Source: Thermocrinis sp.
GTDB lineage: Bacteria > Aquificota > Aquificia > Aquificales > Aquificaceae
Assembly (NCBI GenBank): GCA_022759285.1
Contig: JAEMPM010000115.1
Span: 1-6,636 of the forward strand
Direction of reading: 5' to 3'
DNA: 6,636 bases
Made by a program: the position numbers and the translations under genes. Under the pieces are notes generated by a model. That model was given only the letters and a program-made list of their open reading frames with translations. It made no database searches and was not told the origin of the DNA. This document shows positions 1 through 5,473 of the stretch, piece after piece; position 1 is the first letter of the stretch, and every line of letters begins with the position of its first letter.

Positions 1-455
1 TCTTCCTGATCGTAGGCTGTGCGAGGGTTGTAAACCAAACACCTACTCTCCCTATAAATGGAGAGCCTTATGCGGTGCTACCCTTTGAAAACTACACAGA
101 GACACCCTACGCAGGTTACAGAGTAGCATCCATTTTAGAGGGAGTGCTCGCAAGCAAAGGTTACAACCTGATCCCAAAGGTTTGGTCCATAAAGGAAAGT
201 GAACCCACAGGAGAAGAGATTGAAAAGCTAAAGGAAAGTGCAGTAAAAAACGGGGCAAAATACATAGTGTATGGTTCCGTCAACGAATTTAGATACAAAA
301 CAGGCTTGGACGGTGAACCAGCGGTAAGCATAACCATCTTTGTCTATGATGTAAAAGAAAACAAAGTTGTTAAAAACGTTACAGTATCTGGTAGTGGTTG
401 GGTGCATGAGTCATTAGGAACACTAGCTCAGAAGCTTTTAAACCAAGCTTTCTGA
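1..455 (+). CDS. pelC: PelC-like outer-membrane lipoprotein, 5' end missing
   Basis: This is the lipoprotein of the Pel export machinery. In Pseudomonas, PelC forms a periplasmic ring at the outer membrane that funnels the cationic polymer toward the PelB porin. The frame is already open at the window edge (first complete codon at base 3) and runs to a TGA at 453-455. The visible N-terminus reads FLIVGCARVV, the end of a signal peptide with lipobox I-V-G-C; Cys codon 18-20 becomes residue +1, giving a mature protein of 145 residues. Position +2 is Ala, not Asp, which fits outer-membrane sorting. The mature part has the PelC-type pattern VLPFENYTETPYAGYRVASI followed by a strand/helix alpha-beta domain. 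A Trp near the C-terminus (mature residue 128, GSGWVHESL) matches the place of the membrane-facing Trp described in P. aeruginosa PelC. A GTG at 75 could be misread as a start, but it lies after the lipobox. The true start is upstream of the window. The stop overlaps the pelD start by one base. Confidence 0.85.
   Translation, partial: FLIVGCARVVNQTPTLPINGEPYAVLPFENYTETPYAGYRVASILEGVLASKGYNLIPKVWSIKESEPTGEEIEKLKESAVKNGAKYIVYGSVNEFRYKTGLDGEPAVSITIFVYDVKENKVVKNVTVSGSGWVHESLGTLAQKLLNQAF
3..20 (+). other. C-terminal part of lipoprotein signal peptide with lipobox
   Basis: The codons read F-L-I-V-G-C, a hydrophobic stretch ending in a lipobox whose Cys (bases 18-20) would be lipidated and exposed by signal peptidase II. 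The positively charged start of the signal peptide lies outside the window. This shows that the pelC reading frame begins upstream and is not internal. Confidence 0.8.
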
Positions 456-1627
456 TGCGTACTTTTAAGCTTGATGAAAGAATAACGATTGAAAAAGTTA
501 TATTCGCAGAAATTTTCCTATTAACCACCCTTTTGTTAGCTTTGGGTTGGTATTTCAATCGAGAAGACCCACTCTTTATAAAAAGTAGATATGATCTAAT
601 AAACCTTTTAGTGGTTGCCCTTTCCCTTTACTATGGACACTCTGGAGCTATTGTGCTAATATTTTTGCTTTCTGTGGGATATTTTTTCTTTTACCAACCG
701 TTTCCTTTAAACAATCTATTGCAGAACCTTCTTTTTGCCCTTTTGTCTTCTGAATTTAGATACATATGGGATAAAAAAATAAAGCTTGCACTCGCGGACA
801 AAATTTATGCAGAGCAAATGACAGAGCTTTATCGGAGACAGCTCTTCTGCTTAAAGTTTGAATACGATCTGCTGGAAAGACAATTTGTGCTTTCTCACTA
901 TAGTGTAAGGAATATTTTGGAAAGGTTTAAAGTTCCCTCCTCAAAGGCTTTCATGGAGTTGATATCAGACTTCTTTGGTGTTATATCCGCGGAACTTTAC
1001 AAGTACGAGGATGGAGAGCTAATTTCCTTGGAAAAGTTGGGCAGCGGTGTAAAGATAGACGAAGAAGATCCTCTCATTCAAGAAGCATTAGAGCTTAACA
1101 CATCCTTTTATATTCCACCTAAAGACATACTGAGAAAGGCTATTAGTGAAGAACTTAACTTTATAGCCCTTGTGGTGGCAGAATCTTATGTGGGGAAGTT
1201 TTTACTTGCAATAAAGGATATGGATTTTTTAAACATAAATGAGGAAGTGTTATCCTACATAACAATTCTTTTGGAATATTACGGAGACAGTATAGCCTTT
1301 GAAGCTTCAGGTTCTTCGTGCACAAAGTTTTGTGATAGAGAGTTTGAACTGCAAGCCTACAGGATGCGATCACTAAAAGAACGTCTTGGAATAGACTCCT
1401 TTGTGGTTGTTTTTGAATATCCCCCTGAAAGAAGGGAGGAGGTAATTAAGCTGAGAAGCATGGTTAAAGGTTTAGATAGAGTTTGCATAAATGAAAACAA
1501 AGTTTTTGTCCTTTTACCCATAACACCAAAGGAGGGAGTTAAAAGGTTCATAGAGAGGATAGGTAAAAACATGAACTTTCTGAAGGTAAAAGAGATAAAA
1601 CCCATTGGAGAGTTCTGCAATGTTTAA
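455..1627 (+). CDS. pelD: PelD: membrane c-di-GMP receptor with GAF and degenerate GGDEF domains
   Basis: PelD is the inner-membrane receptor that activates Pel synthesis when it binds c-di-GMP. The 390-residue protein (P. aeruginosa PelD is about 455) has four hydrophobic segments near residues 15-34, 47-60, 63-80 and 86-101. A charged, probably coiled-coil stalk follows (about 105-150), then a GAF-like domain (about 151-280) and a C-terminal GGDEF-like domain (about 295-390). The catalytic GGDEF position, recognised by the following F-V-L-L-P strand (351-355), reads ENKVF (347-351), so no cyclase activity is expected, as in known PelD. The inhibitory-type c-di-GMP site, RxxD in Pseudomonas, reads K338-G-L-D341 here. 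Nearby basic residues R364, R368 and K371 could be further ligand contacts. A C289-x3-C293 pair sits in the linker between the two cytosolic domains. The ATG shares its A with the pelC stop (TGATG) and has no evident Shine-Dalgarno sequence, so translation probably depends on coupling. The end overlaps pelE by 8 bases. Confidence 0.88.
   Translation: MRTFKLDERITIEKVIFAEIFLLTTLLLALGWYFNREDPLFIKSRYDLINLLVVALSLYYGHSGAIVLIFLLSVGYFFFYQPFPLNNLLQNLLFALLSSEFRYIWDKKIKLALADKIYAEQMTELYRRQLFCLKFEYDLLERQFVLSHYSVRNILERFKVPSSKAFMELISDFFGVISAELYKYEDGELISLEKLGSGVKIDEEDPLIQEALELNTSFYIPPKDILRKAISEELNFIALVVAESYVGKFLLAIKDMDFLNINEEVLSYITILLEYYGDSIAFEASGSSCTKFCDREFELQAYRMRSLKERLGIDSFVVVFEYPPERREEVIKLRSMVKGLDRVCINENKVFVLLPITPKEGVKRFIERIGKNMNFLKVKEIKPIGEFCNV
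1607..1612 (+). promoter_or_regulatory. Ribosome-binding site fixing the pelE start
   Basis: GGAGAG lies 7 bases upstream of the ATG at 1620. It supports that ATG over the in-frame TTG at 1605, which would contain the site itself and add only five residues (encoded by TTG GAG AGT TCT GCA). Confidence 0.65.
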
Positions 1628-2588
1628 TGATTATGTAAAATCATTACTTGTGATATTTTTAGAAACAACAGGATTGTACACACTGATTCAATATCCAACT
1701 GTATTCGGATTCATAATCTATCTGTTTTTTCACTTTACTGCGTCCATCTTGCTTGCTACAATGGTAGCGTGGATTTTAAAAACCTTTTATAAATACCCAT
1801 ACAGACATGTTTTAATCCTTAGCTTTTCCATATTTTTCTTCCTCGGACCCTTTGCAGTTTTGTTTGGTGTGCTAAGTGTTTTGATCTATAAAAAAATTTC
1901 AAAAGCGCCAGCTCCTGTAAAAGAAGTCAATTACGAGCTAGTCTTTAGTGTTAGGATTCTTGCGGAAGAAAGAAGGCTCGGAGAAGGTAGCTTAAGGTTT
2001 GCAAAAGTAAAAGACCTAGAAAGAGTGGTGTATTTCACCAAGTTCTATCATCCTCTGACGGTAAGATTTTTTAAGGGACTTCTCTTTTCTGATAACGACG
2101 AACTAAGACTGCTTGCCAACAGTTATCTAAAAAACGCTGAAAAATACCTTCAGGAGCTAATATACGAATTAGAGAGAATTCTGAAAAGCCAAGATCTAGG
2201 GAAAGATGTTAAATTTTTTGTGTGCAGGGCATTGGCATTCTTAAATTGGAATGTTTATTACTTAGGCTTTATGGAAGAACAGATAGCAAAGAAGTACTTG
2301 GATAATGCTAAAGAGTACGTCATAAAAGCTTTAGAAATCAAAGAGGATCCTAGTCTTTATATGTTAATGGGAAGAGTGGAGCTGATCTCAGGAGATTATC
2401 AAAAAGCGTATGAACATTTTAAGAAGGCTTTGGATTTGGGTATGGAACCCGTCAAGATATTACCTTACCTGTTGGAAACTCTTTACAAGCTCCGTGATTT
2501 TAAAGAGTTAAAACAGGTTTCAGAAAAATACAGAGGAACCTGTTCAGTTAATCCCAAAAGAATGGCCCTGATCTCTGTATGGGTATAA
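1620..2588 (+). CDS. pelE: PelE: inner-membrane protein with TPR-like helical domain
   Basis: PelE is a small inner-membrane component that partners PelD and PelG in the Pel synthase complex; its biochemical role is scaffolding rather than catalysis. With the ATG at 1620 the protein has 322 residues, close to the roughly 329 of P. aeruginosa PelE. The N-terminus holds hydrophobic segments at about 28-54 and 62-90, with a weaker amphipathic one at 5-22. A basic turn (KKISK, 91-95) follows. The rest is a soluble, helix-rich region. Residues 244-274 fit a TPR unit well (LYMLMGRVELISGDYQKAYE, then a KKALDLG ending), and 275-305 look like a second helical pair. No enzyme motif is visible. The start overlaps the end of pelD by 8 bases and the end overlaps pelF by 10. 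Identification rests mainly on context (between PelD and PelF), length and layout, because PelE sequences diverge widely. Confidence 0.8.
   Translation: MFNDYVKSLLVIFLETTGLYTLIQYPTVFGFIIYLFFHFTASILLATMVAWILKTFYKYPYRHVLILSFSIFFFLGPFAVLFGVLSVLIYKKISKAPAPVKEVNYELVFSVRILAEERRLGEGSLRFAKVKDLERVVYFTKFYHPLTVRFFKGLLFSDNDELRLLANSYLKNAEKYLQELIYELERILKSQDLGKDVKFFVCRALAFLNWNVYYLGFMEEQIAKKYLDNAKEYVIKALEIKEDPSLYMLMGRVELISGDYQKAYEHFKKALDLGMEPVKILPYLLETLYKLRDFKELKQVSEKYRGTCSVNPKRMALISVWV
2512..2544 (+). other. Inverted repeat able to form an mRNA hairpin upstream of pelF
   Basis: AACAGGTT at 2512-2519 is perfectly complementary to AACCTGTT at 2537-2544. One G-U and one C-G pair extend the stem to 10 bp with a 13-base loop. 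It lies inside the end of pelE, 34 bases before the pelF ATG. No T-run follows, so it is not a typical terminator. A regulatory role is speculative. Confidence 0.35.
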
Positions 2589-4084
2589 AGCTTGTAGATA
2601 AACAAACCCATATAGATGTACTTTTTATAGCGGAGGGAACTTATCCCTTTATAAAGGGTGGAGTATCCACTTGGATTCATCAGATAATCACCGGTATGAG
2701 GGATTTAAACTTTGGAGTGCTCTTTCTTGGTTCAAGGCCAGAAGATTACAAGGGTGTTGGCTACGAGCTTCCAAATAACCTGGTCTATCTTGAGGCTGTG
2801 TATTTGTTTTCGGAGGAGGAAAATGTTCAAAGAAAAAAAGCCAAAAGGGAAAGCGAAAGGGTAAAACTTCTAAGGATATTTCTCGATGACAAAGCCTTTG
2901 AAGAGCATTGGCAAGAGGTTGTTTGCTTTTCTTACTTTAATGAAGTTTCTTACGAGGACTTTTTGTATAGCAAAAACTCTTGGGAACTCATGGAGGAGCT
3001 ATACGAAGAGTTGGAAATTGATGTACCCTTTGTGGATTACTTTTGGACTATGAGAAATCTCTTTGCACCTCTCTTTGTAGTGGCAAGACTTGGAATGACG
3101 CTGGAAAAAAAAGAAATAGGCTTAATTCATAGTCCATCAACAGGTTACGCGGGCTTTTTAGGTAGTTTGATGAGCAGAGAATACAAAATACCTTTTATCC
3201 TCACAGAACATGGGATCTATACAAAAGAAAGAAAGATAGATATTCTAAACGCAAAGTGGATAGGAATTCAATACACATACTTATCTAGGAAATACGACAT
3301 AGACACCATCAGAAAGCTTTGGATAAAGATGTTCGTAAATCTTGGGAAAATTTCTTATTACACTGCTGTAGAAGTTTTTTCACTATTTGAAAATGCAAGA
3401 AAACAGCAGATAAGCTGGGGATGTCCACCTGAAAAGACAAGGGTTATACCAAATGGCGTGGATGTGGATAGACTTTCAAAGCTTTTAGAAAAAAGACCAA
3501 AGGAAGTTCCGAAGGTGGTTTCTCTGATAGGAAGGGTTGTGGCCATAAAGGATATAAAAACCTTTATAAAGGCTATGAGTTTGCTATGCCAGCAGCTACC
3601 TGAAGCGGAGGGTTGGGTGGTAGGTCCCGAGGACGAGGAGCCCGAATATGCCCAAGAGTGCAAAGAGCTTGCAAAAATACTTGGAGTTGAAAACAGTGTA
3701 AAATTCCTAGGCTTTCAAAGAATAGATGATATTCTGCCCAAAACGGGGGTATTTACGCTGACTTCCATAAGCGAGGGCATGCCCATGACGGTTTTGGAAG
3801 CTATGGCGAGTGGTGTGCCTTGTGTTACCACCGACGTGGGTTCTTGTAGGCAACTTATTTATGGAGGGCTAAATCAGGAAGATGTAGAAATAGGTAAGGC
3901 GGGAGAGGTAGTTCCTGTGGGTGATGCAATAGGGCTTGCAAAGGCATACTACGAACTTTTGACTAACGAAGAAATTTGGAAGAACTGCCAAAAGGCTGGG
4001 CTTGAGAGAGTACAAAGGTTTTACCGCTTTGACAAATTTATAGAGAACTACAGAAACGTGTATAAAAATTATTTAGGAAAATAG
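2579..4084 (+). CDS. pelF: PelF: GT4-type glycosyltransferase (Pel polymerase)
   Basis: PelF is the soluble cytosolic glycosyltransferase that polymerises Pel from a UDP-linked sugar (UDP-GalNAc is the likely donor from later Pel work). The 501-residue protein matches the usual PelF length and shows a GT-B fold. The N-terminal domain opens with EGTYPFIKGGVSTW (19-32), a glycine-rich loop typical of PelF, and carries the family signature TEHGIYTKERKID (209-221). The C-terminal domain has NGVDVDRL (292-299), GRVVAIKD (318-325, with likely donor-phosphate contacts R319 and K324) and the retaining-GT4 E-x7-E motif E399...E407, followed by GVPCVTTDVGSCRQLI. There is no signal peptide or membrane segment. 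The ATG at 2579 is the only start between an in-frame stop at 2549 and the conserved N-terminal motif. It has no recognisable Shine-Dalgarno sequence and overlaps pelE by 10 bases, so translation is probably coupled to pelE. It ends 2 bases before pelG. Confidence 0.95.
   Translation: MGIKLVDKQTHIDVLFIAEGTYPFIKGGVSTWIHQIITGMRDLNFGVLFLGSRPEDYKGVGYELPNNLVYLEAVYLFSEEENVQRKKAKRESERVKLLRIFLDDKAFEEHWQEVVCFSYFNEVSYEDFLYSKNSWELMEELYEELEIDVPFVDYFWTMRNLFAPLFVVARLGMTLEKKEIGLIHSPSTGYAGFLGSLMSREYKIPFILTEHGIYTKERKIDILNAKWIGIQYTYLSRKYDIDTIRKLWIKMFVNLGKISYYTAVEVFSLFENARKQQISWGCPPEKTRVIPNGVDVDRLSKLLEKRPKEVPKVVSLIGRVVAIKDIKTFIKAMSLLCQQLPEAEGWVVGPEDEEPEYAQECKELAKILGVENSVKFLGFQRIDDILPKTGVFTLTSISEGMPMTVLEAMASGVPCVTTDVGSCRQLIYGGLNQEDVEIGKAGEVVPVGDAIGLAKAYYELLTNEEIWKNCQKAGLERVQRFYRFDKFIENYRNVYKNYLGK
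4075..4078 (+). promoter_or_regulatory. Ribosome-binding site of pelG
   Basis: AGGA lies 8 bases before the ATG at 4087, within the last codons of pelF. It is a moderate site with normal spacing and supports that start. Confidence 0.6.
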
Positions 4085-4086
4085 CC

Positions 4087-5460
4087 ATGGCGGGTATTTC
4101 TTTAGAGTTAAGAAGGCTTTACAGAGAGGGAAAACTGGGAAGGGTCCTTTTGGCGGTGGGCTACTCTGCAGTTCTGGGAACAGGCAATTGGCTCTTCGCT
4201 ATACTCAGCATTTTTATATCCGCTTACATAGCGGAAAAGCTTTGGAGAGCAAGCGAAACTTTAATCAAATACCAGGCATACATTACATACTGTGTTTCCT
4301 TGAGCCTAATTCTTTCAGGCTTTTTTCAGCTTTCCTTTACAAGGTACATATCCGACAGGATCTTTGAAAAGGAGTTTGAAAGAGTTCTCCCAAATACCCA
4401 CGGGGTGGCAATACTGACAGCAAGCTATAGCTTCTTTATAGCCCTTCTGCTGTCTTTTTTCTTCTTTAAGGGATATCCGTACTATTACCATGTGATATTC
4501 AGTTTTACCGTTGGTACTCTTTCCGTTATTTGGGTGGTGAATGCTTTACTCACCGGATTGAAGAGCTACAAATACATATTTGCATCTTTTGTTATCTCGT
4601 ATTCGATGGCAGGACTTGGAGTAATTTTTCTATCAAACCTTGGATTAATCTGGCTTATGCTTAGCTTTTACTTTAGCCAAGCTTTACTGCTATTCTTAAT
4701 ACTTCTTAGGATTGCACGGGACTATAGGTCCCAAAAACTTTTGGAGTTTGATTTTTTGAGAAAGGATAGGCTTTACAAAAGCTTGATGCTGGCTGGTTTT
4801 TTTGCCAACTTGGGTTTTTGGATAGACAAGTATGTGTTTTGGTACAGCCCAGTAACGGGAAGTCCTGTGCTGGGGAACATGAATGCGTCTGTCATTTACG
4901 ATGTCCCCTTTACACTGGCTCTTATTTCAATAGTGTTTGGTTTTGCGGTAGCTTTTCTGAAGATTGAGCTAGAGTTTTTTGATAACTACGACATGTACTA
5001 CAAGGCGGTAAGAACTTGGGGGAGGTTGGATGACCTTTACAGGCTCGCAAACAAGATGATAGAAAGTGCCCGCTCAGCCTTTTTTGAAACTCTGAGATTT
5101 CAAGCCCTTACCGCCATACTGCTTATCTTTATTCACGAGTATATATTTATATTTCTCAGACTGCCCACCGCCTACATTCCACTGTTTGGGATATTTCTCT
5201 TTGCCAATGTATTCCTGACGGGATACACAGTTATTTATGCCCTTCTTTCCTACTTTGACCTAAGAAGGGAGCTGGTTAAAATGACTTTTACGTTTGCCTT
5301 ACTAAACTTTGTCTTTACATTTATAACTCAATTTCTCGGAGCGTACTTTTACGGTTATGGTTATATGTTTGCTTTAGTGTTTTCCATGATATTGGGTATG
5401 GAATACTTAAGGAGGTTTTTGAGTGATGTTCATTATAGGACTTTTGTTTTTCGTGAGTAG
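4087..5460 (+). CDS. pelG: PelG: inner-membrane polysaccharide transporter (MOP/Wzx-like)
   Basis: PelG is the multi-spanning inner-membrane protein thought to move the growing Pel chain out of the cytosol together with PelD, PelE and PelF. At 457 residues it is nearly the same length as P. aeruginosa PelG (456). I count about twelve hydrophobic segments, near 20-46, 66-84, 106-128, 134-156, 163-182, 186-208, 234-252, 272-292, 338-356, 362-388, 398-418 and 423-440. The conserved PelG patterns are present: GFFQLSFTRYISDRIFE (78-94, with charged T-R-Y-x-x-D) and WIDKYVFWYSP (245-255) followed by NASVIYDVP (266-274). The central soluble stretch at about 292-337 is strongly charged. The start lies 2 bases after the pelF stop with AGGA at good spacing. 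The last 35 bases are shared with pelA in another frame and also contain nothing that breaks the PelG reading. Confidence 0.93.
   Translation: MAGISLELRRLYREGKLGRVLLAVGYSAVLGTGNWLFAILSIFISAYIAEKLWRASETLIKYQAYITYCVSLSLILSGFFQLSFTRYISDRIFEKEFERVLPNTHGVAILTASYSFFIALLLSFFFFKGYPYYYHVIFSFTVGTLSVIWVVNALLTGLKSYKYIFASFVISYSMAGLGVIFLSNLGLIWLMLSFYFSQALLLFLILLRIARDYRSQKLLEFDFLRKDRLYKSLMLAGFFANLGFWIDKYVFWYSPVTGSPVLGNMNASVIYDVPFTLALISIVFGFAVAFLKIELEFFDNYDMYYKAVRTWGRLDDLYRLANKMIESARSAFFETLRFQALTAILLIFIHEYIFIFLRLPTAYIPLFGIFLFANVFLTGYTVIYALLSYFDLRRELVKMTFTFALLNFVFTFITQFLGAYFYGYGYMFALVFSMILGMEYLRRFLSDVHYRTFVFRE
5409..5416 (+). promoter_or_regulatory. Strong Shine-Dalgarno sequence of pelA inside pelG
   Basis: AAGGAGGT is a near-perfect match to the anti-Shine-Dalgarno sequence of 16S rRNA and ends 9 bases before the ATG at 5426. 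It is the strongest such site in the window and fixes the pelA start within the pelG coding region. Confidence 0.8.
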
Positions 5461-5473
5461 TTTGTTGGCACAG
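5426..5473 (+). other. Putative signal peptide of PelA
   Basis: The first 16 codons encode a Met followed at once by a hydrophobic core (FIIGLLFFV), then S-S-L-L-A before Gln. Cleavage after Ala15 is plausible. No basic residue precedes the core, which is unusual for a Sec signal. There is no Cys at the cleavage point, so it is not a lipoprotein signal. Confidence 0.6.

Noticed and set aside
52..258. Open frame on the - strand opposite pelC.
   Set aside because: It lies antisense to a well-supported lipoprotein gene, has no family resemblance and no convincing ribosome-binding site.
1605..1607. TTG at 1605 as the pelE start.
   Set aside because: The GGAG ribosome-binding site overlaps it, and an ATG lies at the right distance downstream at 1620.
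1161..1620. Two open frames on the - strand opposite the end of pelD.
   Set aside because: They are opposite the conserved GAF/GGDEF coding region, and their translations look like low-complexity antisense shadows.
2512..2560. Intrinsic terminator between pelE and pelF.
   Set aside because: The hairpin is AT-rich and followed by CAGTTAATCCC rather than a T-run, and the genes overlap as in one operon.
3105..3112. Run of eight A in pelF, and a run of seven A at 5604-5610 in pelA, as possible programmed frameshift sites.
   Set aside because: Both frames continue intact through conserved protein sequence, and no alternative frame continues usefully. They are ordinary Lys-rich stretches.
3358..3663. 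101-codon open frame on the - strand within pelF.
   Set aside because: The Ser/Thr/Phe-rich product is what antisense of a Lys/Glu-rich gene gives, and the + strand here encodes conserved GT4 motifs.
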